This document shows positions 20,903-33,054 of a stretch of DNA of 64,000 bases, piece by piece; positions within the stretch are counted from its first letter, which is position 1, and each line of letters opens with the position of its first letter. The position numbers and the translations under genes are program-made. Under the pieces are notes generated by a model. That model saw nothing but the letters and a program-made list of their open reading frames with translations, did no database searches and was not told the DNA's origin. Source of the DNA: Gentiana macrophylla (taxonomy: Eukaryota; Streptophyta; Magnoliopsida; Gentianales; Gentianaceae); contig JAOBSW010001097.1 in assembly GCA_026214975.1 (NCBI GenBank), forward strand, positions 32,660 to 96,659. The letters run 5' to 3'.

Positions 20903-23900
20903 AATTGGGGTAACTAGATGGGATCTTGGCCACTAAATAATTTTGAAAGACTCTTGAAAGTCAATTGGGAGTAGCTGACTAGTGGGAGCAAAATCATAAT
21001 CTCAAAGACCATCTTTGATTTTGCATGTATAATCAACAACACTCTTTTATCTTTATTTTATGTTGTAGTTCTAGAAAATTATATTTATGTTTTAATTCTC
21101 GATTAGTAAAACCCAAATTATGACTGTTACCTTTTGAGAAACATTCTCAAGTTGGTTAAGTGATTTTAATCCTTTTAAAATAAGCAATGACACGAGCAAT
21201 CACGTTTTTGTAGTTGAAGACAAGGAGACTACATATTTGATGCAGTGCTCTAAGACTTATATAATTAACGGAAGCTCACATATTGGACATAACGATATCC
21301 AATGGGTCCTGCCATCATACGATGATGATTCAAACATTAGATGGATAAGGATGACCATGTCGAATTTTGGAAACGTTGTTTTCAAAATTGTAAGATTTAA
21401 GTATCGACTTAATTCTTTAATCATTGCTTGAAATAGTTCATGTTTTGAATGTGATTCAAAAAGTTAAATAAACAAACGTTGGATTTTCTTTATTTATGAA
21501 AGAAAATTGAAGACACGATTCTTGTGATTTTTCTTAAGTCTTATGAAGACTAAACTAAGAAATATTTACAAGATCTTGAAGGATTAAAATGGAAAGTTAG
21601 GGCAAGTGCTTAAATAAGAGAACTTGTTGAAGACTCTATTTTAAGCAAGTAAGTTGAGATTAATCTTCTAAACTCAAGTCAACTCTCGGAGTGTGATTAA
21701 GTTAGAAATATTAAATGCAGATTTGGAAGGTGAAGCAATGTTGTAACACTTACCATATTCTGAATCTAGTAAACTGATAAGGGAACTAAATAAATGTTAT
21801 TATGTTCCGGTTCTTATGAAGAACATTATTTTCAGTTACTTGTTAGGATTTAGTAGACATATTCAATTGTAAGGACTAAATGTTATTCCGATAAGGTTGA
21901 ACAGTCACAGTATCTAACATACTAGATTAATGTCACTATATAGTTGATATAAGTGATGAGTTCTCAACTAAGTATTTGTATGGTTGTAATCCTTAATGTT
22001 TGTGGTTGTTCTAGACATAGTCATTATGAAGGAGGGTCGTGTGATCAGATGTCATTTTGATGACGTCTGAACCATGTGATTATGAATCATGTCGGTTACA
22101 CGTATCTTATCCAAAGAGGACTAAAATACCTTTTTATGAAAATGATTATAAAATCTAGAAAATTGACTAGAGCATAAACATATTGATGTTTGTTGGCTTA
22201 TGACAATTTATACCATAAATAATTGTTTATCTCTCTCTTAAACTATTTTAGAAATAGTTGAATGTACTTATTGAAGTACGATAATTTTGAAAGCCCGAAT
22301 AGTTCGAGCTAGTACGAATATGAGCTAAATGAAACTTAGGAATTAATCTTCAATTGGATTGAAGCAATTAATAATTGGAGGGTGTTTCAGAAGACGTCTG
22401 AAAAGGAATTACATTCTCCCAAAAATGATATCATTTTGAGATGCACGATCGGATTGCGGTTCCGAAATGTAAGCGACACTTTATACGATAAACTTGTGAT
22501 GTAAGCCATGCAAAGAATCCCTTAGCCGTTTTAGGATAGTGCCCTTAATCAAAGCGCATATTAAATCGAGTTCCAAAGAATAAGGTTGGATAAATTCCAT
22601 ATTAGATATGGAAGGGGATAATGTTGAATCTATCTTAACCGATGATTTGAAGTTGTCATAAGCAAAGTCAAAAAGGCTTGGAGCCTAGTACGATATATGC
22701 GAATTTGTGGAATATCTTAGCAAGTACGCTAGATATAATTTACTTACCCGCGGAGCAAAAGGTGTTTGTTTCCAAACATTCTGTCTTCCAAAGGAGGTAT
22801 TTCTTCCAGAAGAGATAGTGGGAGTAAATGAGATCTCAAAAGAGTTTGAGAACCACAAGGAGATATTCAACCATAGGAACGTGAGCAGACGCCACATAGT
22901 GATGAGGTGTAGAACACTGCTCAATGTACACAAATGTTCTATAAGTCTGTGGTCTGAAAAAGGCTGTTGATGTGTTCATCTTGAAGAATGAATATATCAC
23001 GACATATGAAGGAATGTTTGAGAGGCAAAAGATTGAGAGAAATAGTCAGGAGCCATAATATCTGAATTAGATTCCATCAGTGACAACCAGGTTGTGAACC
23101 TAGTCTATCTCACCTGGAGAGAATGTCCCTGAAAGGCTGACATGGATAGTAATACGATTACCATAAGGCTATAGTGATGGCTGAAGGGTACGGGGTGTAA
23201 ACCTTGTAATTATCTTTATGCTGCCAGCTGAGCCCAATTCTATTCAGACTATGCTTTTTATAACTTCATATCATGGCTATATGATAGTGTTGAAGATGTT
23301 GGGCAAACGGCCCGATGTTCATAGACGACAACATGATATGTGAGCCCGCAAGATCCATTTATGGACTCAAACAAGTTTCTCGAGACGATTTCTTTATTTG
23401 ATCATCAAAGGAGTTTTATTTAGTCAAAAGAAGGGATATGCCCAATGTAGTAGGAGTGTGTTACGATTTTTGAGTAAGGTATTGGATATCTCTCTCGGGA
23501 ATTATCTTCCCATGTCACTGTCAATCAATGTTTGGTAGTTCATGGTCTTTTCGAAAGAACTTGGATTAGTAGTTCTTATTTTAGAAATAAGAACCTATAG
23601 TGATGGATTTAACTGCTGTTAGTTTATAGTTTACCTATATAGATGTGATGCTAAAAGAGTTTAGCATAGATCGCGATAGGAGATACTGCTAGCCGGTGTT
23701 CTCAAAATCTATCTATGTTAGGACATTAGTCCTAAAGATAAGGTGAAAGATGATGCCAGATGTTCATAGTCCATGAAGAGTCATGAGAAAGGATGAAAGT
23801 AAATCTGGTGAATGTCGATAATATCCTTAAACAAGTTAAGGAAAGTTTCCTAGTTTATCGAAACTTAGAATCGGATAAATATAGATATACAGGTGTGTAT

Positions 23901-24342
23901 CTTGAGTCTTATGAAGGTGAGTGGGAGCCACAGTCTGGTTTGCAGTCAGTTTGATTAAGCGATATAGTGAGCTAGAAATGTTCTTAGCAAGAGATCATTG
24001 TGAATTCTACAACTGAGCCAAAACACGGTATTGCCTTGGAGGCACAGCGGAAGCTGTACATGAAGCTAGAAGGTTCATCCTTGAACCTTGTGTGTTTCTA
24101 AAACATTTACTATATAGCTGATATAGTGGTGGATTCATTGCATGAAGCAAGAACCAAGGTCTCGTTGGAGATTCACGTCTGTTGAGGCGGTTCCTTTTGA
24201 CTTGGTCATTTGGAGAATAATGTGAAGATAGTCTGAGTCCTCACGGATAGTGATCCGTTCACGGCTAGGGCTAGTTTCAAGTATTGCATGAGATTCTTGT
24301 CTTTCAACTTGGTCTTGTGTGTGCGAGTGATTGGTTTTAGGC
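20903..24342 (+). other. LARD copy 2 internal region, no gene seen
   Basis: Stop-rich on both strands. The frame 22707-22970 is not conserved in copy 1, and no gag, RT or integrase motif is visible. Alignable with 61-3500 of copy 1 on the other strand. Confidence 0.55.
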
Positions 24343-24343
24343 T

Positions 24344-24354
24344 AAGTGGGAGAT
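24344..24354 (+). promoter_or_regulatory. Polypurine tract of LARD copy 2
   Basis: AAGTGGGAGAT directly before the 3' LTR. Confidence 0.85.
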
Positions 24355-26203
24355 TGTTGAAATAGTGTCCTAAACCCAATCGGGTTGGACCAGATCCGAC
24401 CGGGTCAGATCATTTCTACTATTTCTTTATGATTATACATGTATAATAAATGGCTTTTCTGTTGTCATATATTTGTTCTCTTAAAGAACCGGTTATGAAT
24501 TGTTATATGATAACGTCCTTAGTATTAAACTGTGGTAGAGAAACCATGATAGGCGATTATGGTTGATGAGATCTCTAATCACTTTAATAAGTTTGATACT
24601 TAAATGTCTCTAGACTGATGTACTATTAAACAGGGCATTGATAGTACGTACAGACTAGCACGTATTAAATGTCTTCTGTCTTTAAGGGCGGGGATAGATC
24701 TCATCAATCGAAGTGTAGAGACACTTGGCCTATACGTGGACGTGTATTAGAGAATGCATACTTTAGACTGGCCCACTTACACTGATAAGTGTCACACTAT
24801 GTGACGTTTGTGCAATTATCCTTAGGACCGGAGTCTAAATGGGATCACGGTGTGGAGTTTCATTCTTCGACACTATTGAGGTTTCCCCTAACCATGGGGC
24901 GATCATGTGGTAGTGATTAGGTATGATACTGAAGCATGTGGAGTATACATGTTAGGTCATGGAATCGCGTTCCCTATGAATAGGGGTGAATATCCGAAAT
25001 GGCCTTCTTATAAGGAATATCTTACTCTCATGAATCTTTGCAAAGTGGAAGTAAATGAGTTACTTCAAGAGAACATGATATCCAGATTATAAGATACGAC
25101 CGTCAATGCTTGACACTCGACGTACGACTGTATGGATATTATTACAGCGATAGGATTCTATTTACATGCTAACCGAGCACATGAAAGGTAGTAGTCATTG
25201 CGTATTGACTTTTCCGATGATTGGGGGTCATGGACGTGTTGCTAGACGCTATCAATGATCGTTAGAGGTAAAGGCAATTTTCATAACTGCGCCTTATGTC
25301 TACGGCCAACATATTCAAAAGCCTATCGTGTTACACACATATGAACATCAAGTCAGATTAAAATGTGGTTATCGTTGATGACCAAGTAAGGAAAGTTTAT
25401 CTCATGCTATAAAGGTTATAGTGGTAAATTAATATGGTGGAATTTATTTATTATGAATAAATATAATACAAGATATTAATTATGTTGATTAATTAAATAT
25501 ATATATTATATATATACATGTGGCCAAACACGTGAATTTGGCTAATAAATTGGTGACATCTTTTGTGTATAGGATACATTTGGTTTGTGCAATTTAATTA
25601 ATAAGATTACCATAATATTAATATTGCATATTAGTAGATTTTGGAAAATATATTTATGTTAATAAGATAGATATTTGGAAATATTTAATATAAGATATTA
25701 AATTAAATGAGATAAATCGATCTAAGGGATTTTCCTTATGTTACTAGTCAAAGGTTTTCTTTCTCTCCACTCTACCCCAGACTTGTTCCCTAAGGAATTT
25801 GGGAATGCTTGGGGCGCCCCAATGCCTATAAAAGCAAAGGGGGGTGCTAAGCTCTTGTATGCACCATAACTCCAAGAACTAATTGTTCTTATGAAAAAAT
25901 ATGAGAGCTTATTAGAGAGAGATTATAGAGAGAGAAAATGTTGAACTAGAAATCAAGTTTTTCTAGTAGCAATCCTTGGTGGGATTCTGGCGAGGTGCTC
26001 GTGTGGATTACAAGTAGAGGCCGGACGTTTGGACGGCTTGCGCACATCTACTCTTACCAGACGGTCAACGCGTCGATATTTTAGATCAACCAAGGTAATA
26101 GTACCATCCCCTCTCTTGTATGTTTATTGTTTAAACGGAGGCGATCCTGGATCGGAAAATCAAATTTTAAATTCCACTACGCTACTCAATTGATTTCCTA
26201 ACA
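24355..26203 (+). repeat. 3' LTR of LARD copy 2
   Basis: Starts TGTTGAAATAG and ends GATTTCCTAACA, followed by TSD ATATT (26204-26208). It contains an open ~60-codon frame (24907-25092; RYDTEACGVYMLGH) that is also open in the LTR of copy 1. Confidence 0.9.
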
Positions 26204-26208
26204 ATATT

Positions 26209-28152
26209 TTCAATCAGATCAATCAGCAACACTTGGCTGAAATAGCAAGTGCCAGCAAAGCCCAAGCTGAAGGAAGATAAGCTGAGGGAAGATTTGGACT
26301 GAAGAAATCACTTAGCTTAGTGATTCTATATTATTTGGAAAGACTCAGCGGTAGGAAGAAGCAAGAACAAACTGTTGGTGCATCTATAACCACTGAGAAA
26401 ATTGCAGCAGGTGCTAGTTCAAGCATAAGGAATTCCCAACCTGATTCCAATAAGAAAATTATGTCTCAGCAGATCACTTAGCAGAATGGAATTAAAAGGA
26501 AAGCTGAAACACAGGGAGAAAAGTCAGTTGGATGATGTTTGTTCCCAGGTACTTCAAGTCAGTTAGAACCAACTGAGGGGGAACAACAACTGACCACCGA
26601 AGTTAGTCAGAAGAAGACCTTGGTTACTGAAGTTGTTCTCACTTTCAGCAACAAACATCAAAGAGACAAGTTTATGCTATGCATGTTGAGCAAGAGGAAC
26701 AGGTAACTCAGCAACCAAAGGAGTACAACTTCGATGGTGAAAGGATCGTCAAACTAATAAAGATGAAACTTAAGACTGAAGATTCTCGTGAAGCTACTCT
26801 ACTAAAGGAAAAACTATTGTTGGAGAAACTTGAGATCAAAGCTTATATGCACTATTTCCAATGGAGAGTTTCTCACCAACTGCTACAATAGATTCAAAGA
26901 GATAGCTCAGAGAACTGAATCAATCACATCATTTATACCAAAGGAAGTTTTAAAGAAGAAAAATGATGATAAAGATGATGATTCAAGGAAAGAAGCTCAG
27001 AAAAGTACAGTTTTGCAGTCAAACACTCAACCTGAACGACAATCAGCACAAACTGATACTCAGTAGAACAATTTTCCAGTTGGAAATCAGACAACTGACA
27101 ACAAGGAAGAAGAAGCCAGAGCTGATGATAATCAGCAACTGATAATAATTGAAGATGCTAGTCAGTCTAAAATCTAAGAAACAGAAGAAGAAGATCCATC
27201 AGAGAAGCTCACAACAGAAGAATTGAGCAAAGTACAAGAAGGATTGAAGATTATGCTCAACCAAAAGGATGAATACAATTATTTTCTGTCTCATATTTCC
27301 AGTTACTTGGATTATAGGAAGAAGACTGATGTCTCAGTTCATACTAAGTTGGATGTTATCAAGAAATCCACTTCAAATTCAGTTTTAGAAACTCCCCGTC
27401 TCAAGGAAAAACTTGAAGTTACAATTATGGAAGATCGAGAAACTCATGCTCAAGCTGAATGGCACCTCAATCAACGCATGTATGGTTTAGAAACACAGCT
27501 CAAAGAAGTTCTTACTTCCCAGAAAGACATCTTAGTAGATCAAAAGGCAACTCAAGAGTAAGTCACTCAGTTGTATGATGCCAAAAAGGGGTAAGTAGAG
27601 AAAGAAAATCTGAAATTATGTGAGGAGAAAATGAAGCTTGAAGTGGAACTGACAAAACTGAAGAAAGCAAAAGCAGCATCAGCACCAGATTCCAACATCA
27701 GAAGAGTTGAAGAACTAACTGATGAACAGCTGATACTCAAGTACAGTCAACCTGAAGAAAGAAGAGCAACCCTCAATGAAGATCTTTGGATGAAGTTTGT
27801 TCAAGATTATAATCATGTTAAGGCCAAATAAAGACATAAGATTTATGAAGAGTCACTCAACTACTTTCTATCTGATCTCTATCATAATCAGAAGATGGCA
27901 AATTACAAGAAGATCAAGAGGATTGAAGAAAAACTTCAAATCAAAGATAAGGTTGAACAGATGAAGACAGATGTCAATGAATTTGAAAATTACTACAACG
28001 ATGAGAGTCATCTTCCTCAGTTAGCTATGTGGAGAAAATGGAAGCTAACAAGCCAAATGGACTACCTCAAAACATTTTGCAATGAAGATACAAAGATTGA
28101 AGAAGGATATCGCATTCATGACAAAAGAAGAAAATTTATCTTAGTTACATAG
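26209..28152 (+). pseudogene. Element C env-position ORF, 3' part (decayed, coiled-coil rich)
   Basis: This continues the ORF cut at 17329. Open pieces in shifting frames (26679-26891, 26830-27066, 27223-27561, 27631-27831, 27895-28152) are rich in Lys, Glu, Gln and Leu with heptad-like spacing, for example KLEVELTKLKKAK and KRIEEKLQIKDKVEQMK, which suggests long coiled coils. Stops separate them. The ORF ends about 145 bases before the PPT. Extra coiled-coil ORFs at this position are known in sireviruses and labelled env-like. I see no signal peptide, membrane helix or catalytic motif. Confidence 0.45.
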
Positions 28153-28294
28153 AAAGCTGATTAGTTTTTATTTCAGTTTATATAAAATGTGTAACTTGAT
28201 CCAGTTTTTGCAAACTCTTAATGAAATCCAGTTTTACTTTGTTTTGCATTGTTTTGTCTTTAAGCTTTTCTTTTAAGGAGGGTTTTGGCATCAT

Positions 28295-28309
28295 CAAAAA
28301 GGGGAAAAT
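28295..28309 (+). promoter_or_regulatory. Polypurine tract of element C
   Basis: CAAAAAGGGGAAAAT directly before the LTR start TGTTGG, close to the AAAGGGGGAGA tract of sireviruses. Confidence 0.75.
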
Positions 28310-29979
28310 TGTTGGAAATAAAATTTTAAGTTTTGATGATGATTCATCCTATTTAATTATGCACACCCCATTGATGAAGTGCTGGAACTAGTTGTTATAG
28401 TGGAAATCTGAAAGATGTCTAGAACTGAATGTATAAGATTTACTAGAGTCTGATAATTATATAGGTTATATCAGACAAGCACTGTAATAGATAGAAGTGT
28501 TGTAAAACTGAAAACTGGAGATCATCTAGAAAACTGGAACATGACATAAAAGTGAATATGTCACTTAGAACTAAAGTTTACTCAGAACTGAAGAAGGCAA
28601 GTTCACTGAGGGACACAGACTCGGTTGACTTATCTAGAATTGAAGGCTGAGGGAACAGACTCAGTAAATGAAGAACTGACAGAAACAGACTCGGTTGAAG
28701 AAGATTGAAGAAATGAGGGTTCAAACACAGTTGTGAAGATTTAATCCGAGACTGTAAAGTTAGAATTCAGGTAAATCTGTGATGGCCTGAACTGACTTTA
28801 GCGATCTTGAAAGAAGACCAAAGTATCATAAGGACAATGATATCTTAGATGATTTGTTTAAGGAATGGTGTAATTTGATGAAGTTAAATAAAATCAGATA
28901 AATAGAGTACTGAACTTTTGAAGAAGAGTAAAAACTTATTTAATGCTCTAAGTCAGTTAACAAACTGAAAAATGACACACTCAGTATAAAGCTGAACAAG
29001 ACACTTAGTTTTATAATCATCCATCCAAACAACTGAAAGTACATTTGAACGTTATTAATCAAGGACTTCTATTGGATGAAGAACTGATATGTCGGAACGG
29101 TCACTGATACCTGACACATGAAAATATAGACATTGATGCAATTCAAATTCAAGCAAGATTAAAGTTGGACCTCACACTATCAATAGAGGACTTGTCATCA
29201 ATGATCAAATACACAACAACACCGATTTACAAGCATTCTTGATTACAAGTCTATTTCATCTGAATTGCTATCAATATCTGCGCTCAACAAGATCATATCT
29301 AGAATTCTTCAAGTGTTCAAGCTCAAATCGATCAAATCCAGAATTCGACACTTTGAAGAACCACAAGCAAGAATATATTCTTCTCAGCCAAGTTTGATTC
29401 TTAATCAAAGGTTTAGACTGTGAAGCAATCCGGTCAAGGATTTACCAAGAACAGTTGTCATTTGCAATCAGGTAGACTGTGATTGTGGTGGTAGCTGGTG
29501 AAGAGGCAACACAACCCTCTAAGGACCAGTGGTTCAAACAGTTGAAGAGCAGCAAACCAACATGTTCTTTAGTTGTTTAGATAGTGACACTAGGGATTAT
29601 TCAAGGACTATCCTTTAGGACTTTTTGTAACAGCGCACCTCAAAGAGTTCTAGTGGAATTTTCCTCTTACATCACAGGGGAAGAGTGGACTGACAAGATT
29701 ACACCACCTGGAACTACTATAATTCTTGCTCCACTTACTTTACACATTTACATCTTGTTATTTACTTATACAACATTTATATTTGTTTATACATCATACT
29801 GAAACTGATTGTTATATGCTTGCCCTATTCACAAACTGACATTCACCTGAATTCAGTTTTGCACACTCGGCTTTTTCTTATAGAATCAAAAATATACAGA
29901 TAAAGGCTAAAACTTATATCCGCTGCCGGTTGACTCAGTTTTGTTATAAGTCAGTTTGACTTAGACTTAGCTTTGTCAG
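28310..29979 (+). repeat. 3' LTR of element C, first part
   Basis: Starts TGTTGGAAATAAAATTTTAAGTTTTGATGATG. It is interrupted after 29979 by element A and resumes at 58866 (58861-58865 is the duplicated GTCAG). An internal part is repeated as a fragment at 12364-13047. Confidence 0.8.
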
Positions 29980-30890
29980 TGTCACGGATTTTATTAACAA
30001 AACAAACGAGTAATAATTTTATAATCCGATATACCTCAAGTGCAAGGATCGTAGTAAAGAGGTTGATACCGGGTCGATCTTACGGGAGGCAAGCGATTGC
30101 TAACCCTAGCTTTTGTTTAACTAACTAATCTATGTCACGATTTCTAAACTAAACAGTGGATAAAACTAAACGAAACTGAAAAGACAGATTTAACTAAAAC
30201 GTAAAACTGGACGGAAGATATGATCTAAAGCCAGGAAGGATATGTTTCGAACCAATTTAAACTAAACTAAATCTAAGATGCAATAGAAAAAACTAACTAA
30301 GCTAAGTAATTCAGATTCAAGGGATTTTAAATCAATAATTTACGAAACGAACAAGCAATTGATCCACCTATCCTATCAACATTCAGTTTCAATTCAGATT
30401 ATTTCGTGATTACTAATCAAGTTGTGATTCACCTTTTCAAAGGTATGAACCCTAATTTCTTAGGCAAGTTCGTCTATTAATCTCTATCTTTCGATCTAAA
30501 GATTAACGCTCTCAAATCAAGGTGTGAAATCTCTCAATTTCTAACCTAGAAATCTAACCTAATAACTCTCGTTAATTAGATCAAATATCTATTCTTTATC
30601 ATGGTGATCTAAAGTCTAACTTGATTTTCATCAATCAAACGATCAACAAAGCAAACATCTTTCGATATAAATTTCATAATAAACATTATGAAGCATGATA
30701 AAAGAAACAACTTGTAATAGATACTCACAAAATAACCTTAAAAGAGACTGAATTGTTGAATCGGATGGCTTCACAATGCTTGTTCAATGGAGGCCTAGCC
30801 TCTTAGCATCCTCTTGAAGATCGAATTATTGAAGTAAAAATACATAAAAAGTGTTTAGAACTACTAGAAAACTAAGAACAATAAAATCTC

Positions 30891-30916
30891 AGCCGCCCCT
30901 AGGGTTTAGGGTTTTT
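30891..30916 (-). promoter_or_regulatory. Telo-box pair downstream of the LTR TATA box (element A)
   Basis: The minus strand reads AACCCTAAACCCTAGGGG. The same string occurs 50-70 bases downstream of the TATA box in both LTRs of element B. Telo-boxes are plant promoter/5'UTR elements of highly expressed genes. Confidence 0.5.
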
Positions 30917-30950
30917 AATGTATATCTATTGTGAAGAAAAACGCGCTGAT

Positions 30951-30957
30951 ATTTATA
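30951..30957 (-). promoter_or_regulatory. TATA box in the 3' LTR of element A
   Basis: TATAAAT on the minus strand, 33 bases after the last dyad of the array. The 5' LTR has the same box at 58273-58267. Confidence 0.65.
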
Positions 30958-30990
30958 GAAGATTAAGTCGGTTTCAGCATGTCGGCCGAT

Positions 30991-31197
30991 GGACGCCCGT
31001 CTGAAAAAAGGGTGAACGCCCGTCCAGCTTGTGTAATCTTCTTCGAGTCGAGGCCGAGCCATGACCAGACGCCCGTCTGCCAGCGTCCACTCCTGCGTCC
31101 AAACTTCGTGAATCAACTTCCCATTCCTGGACACTCGTTCACTTCAGCAGACGTTCGTCCACTATGGACGCCAGTTCAACTTCCTGGACGCCAGTTC
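30991..31197 (-). repeat. Dyad array in the 3' LTR of element A
   Basis: Copies related to GGACGNNCGTCC lie at 30991, 31014, 31067, 31129, 31149, 31166 and 31186. Start-to-start distance is 20 for the last two pairs and 23 for the first. The array lies directly upstream of the LTR TATA box. Confidence 0.8.
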
Positions 31198-31547
31198 AGG
31201 ATCGAATTTAATCTTGATTTCTTGAACTTTATCTCTTTTTCTCTATCTCATTCCTTCATTATCTCTTTTATCTTCAATTACCTCGAACTTAATCAACTCT
31301 TGAGCATCTTTTGAGCCTCAAACATGTATCTATAACACATAAAAACATCGCAAAATGTAATAACGCTCAAATGATCATAAAATCATAATTAAAACACATA
31401 AATCAACCTATTTTGCGATTAACTCTTTTAAAATACCATTTGCTCAATATTTCCATTAAACACTTGTTTCTTATACAAATTCATACAAATATGAGGGAAA
31501 TTATCATAAAATATAGCGTTATAAATCATATAAATTCACCCTTAACA

Positions 31548-31563
31548 ACTCCCCCACACTTAG
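31548..31563 (-). promoter_or_regulatory. Polypurine tract of element A
   Basis: The minus strand reads TAAGTGTGGGGGAGT, then TG of the LTR. Element B has the same tract at 51783-51796. Confidence 0.8.
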
Positions 31564-31564
31564 C

Positions 31565-31585
31565 TTTTGCTCGTCCCGAGCAAAA
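31565..31585 (-). repeat. Perfect 9-bp hairpin next to the PPT (element A)
   Basis: TTTTGCTCG and CGAGCAAAA flank a three-base loop. The same hairpin with an 8-bp stem is at 51760-51778 in element B. Confidence 0.75.
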
Positions 31586-33054
31586 CAAAACAAAGTAAAG
31601 GCTCGAGAAAAGATCAGACATCTAAACATATATAACTAATATCCAATAAATCAGAAGTTCACCAGTGTGTGTGCATAGCCACTATAAACTTCCACTAAAT
31701 CCAAACTCGAGAAACTCAAAGCAAAACTAGCTAATACCCCCTTCAAACTAGAGATAAATGACACTCATAAGATGTACCCTACAAACGTGATTTATCCCGA
31801 AAAGAATGATCGAATATATCCAGGGCCTTTCTGAAATACTCAGAGGATAATCCCTACAACATATCTGTCAGTTTATACTGGGGATAAGATAGACGATAAC
31901 TCAGTCTTTTATCCATTCATACCACTTCTTATATAAGTTGATTTAACTATTTCACTTTTAAACACACATCAGAATGAGCTATTGCCCTGTCAAAAGGTAA
32001 TAGGACATTCGAGATATACCCTACCTTACTCCAATCATAAGGCGTTTTCTTCATCGACCGTCGTGAGCTTTTAGTCATCATAGTGGTATAGGACATACGC
32101 GGTATACCCTATCGCACTCAAATCATCGACTAGCTTCCGACACACACATCTTATTCATATTTTTCAACTTTTTCATTTGACATTAAGTTACGTGTTACTT
32201 ATCACATTCAAACCTTCAGATATTCACAGTATATCATACTCCGGATCTAAATACAAACTATCATAAATCTCAAGATATATACGTAGCACAAAGTACATGA
32301 CTTATAAGATAATCAAAAATCACTCGTCGAAAAGGGGTATTACTTTATAAATTAGCTCATCGTTCACTATGGCTCGTGAAAAAAATAGATCAGGTGAAAC
32401 AACTAACTTATCAAACACGTGATATACAAATTTTTAAATGACTATAAAAATAACGAACATTGAATTGAATTGCCTACTCAAGGACAAAACAAAAACAAAA
32501 TGTCGGAAAATTTGAAAATTTTAGCTCATTTTGCATAGAAACATCATTTTGCATAGAAACATATTGATATAAGCAAATTTGTAGATACATATCGAACATT
32601 CCCCTCCCTCACACTTAAACGACAACATGTCCTCATGTTGTGCAGAACGAAAGAAAAAAAGATAAAAGACTTAGCTGATTTCAAACGTCGGTCAGGCCGG
32701 AGCCTACATAGTGACACTTAGAACTCGTAACCTTACAATGTAGCTCGACAAAACCGCCAAAAACATACCTGCACGACTTGACAAACACGGAACCATCTCG
32801 GGGAAAACGGGGAGTTATACCAAAATGAAAAGATATAGCAAATTCAAGGATTAACAAGAGATAAAGCATCCAATATAACCAAAAAGTATAAACAAAGTCG
32901 AAATGAAAGTACGGGCGCCTAATGGCTCACATGATCCATCGAAAATAAATAGTAGCAACATAAAAAATTACAATGAACCATACAAGTAAAAAGTAGCAGA
33001 AATATACAATCACCGTAGCTAGTGCAAATCAAATCGATAAATAGACAAATGAAA
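31586..33054 (-). other. Long 3' non-coding region of element A
   Basis: About 1.5 kb between the ORF3 stop and the PPT hairpin, without a conserved frame but alignable with 50236-51759 in element B. It contains two related modules about 88 bases apart (32115-32090 and 32025-32001), each like GGTAGGGTATA-C-CG-ATGTCCTA. Element B has the pair 86 bases apart. Confidence 0.6.

Larger units (their letters stand above)
17330..26203 (+). mobile_element. LARD-type LTR retrotransposon, copy 2, complete
   Basis: A full insertion: TSD ATATT, 5' LTR (1940 bases), PBS, 5085-base internal region without recognisable gag or pol, PPT, 3' LTR (1849 bases), TSD ATATT. LTR-to-LTR differences are spread throughout (for example in the first 120 bases and in the AT tract), so it is clearly older than elements A and B. 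Copy 1 at 1-7744 is a diverged relative. Mobility would need proteins supplied by an autonomous partner, which is not in this window. Confidence 0.9.
29980..31547 (-). repeat. 3' LTR of element A
   Basis: The minus strand runs from TGTTAAGGGTGAATTTATA to AAAATCCGTGACA. It carries a dyad array (31197-30991), a TATA box (30957-30951) and a telo-box pair near 30900. It differs from the 5' LTR (57303-58860) at scattered sites, but mostly within the dyad array. Confidence 0.9.

Noticed and set aside
22685..22970. Overlapping frames on both strands in LARD copy 2 as genes
   Set aside because: Neither frame is kept at the matching place in copy 1, and neither shows a known motif.
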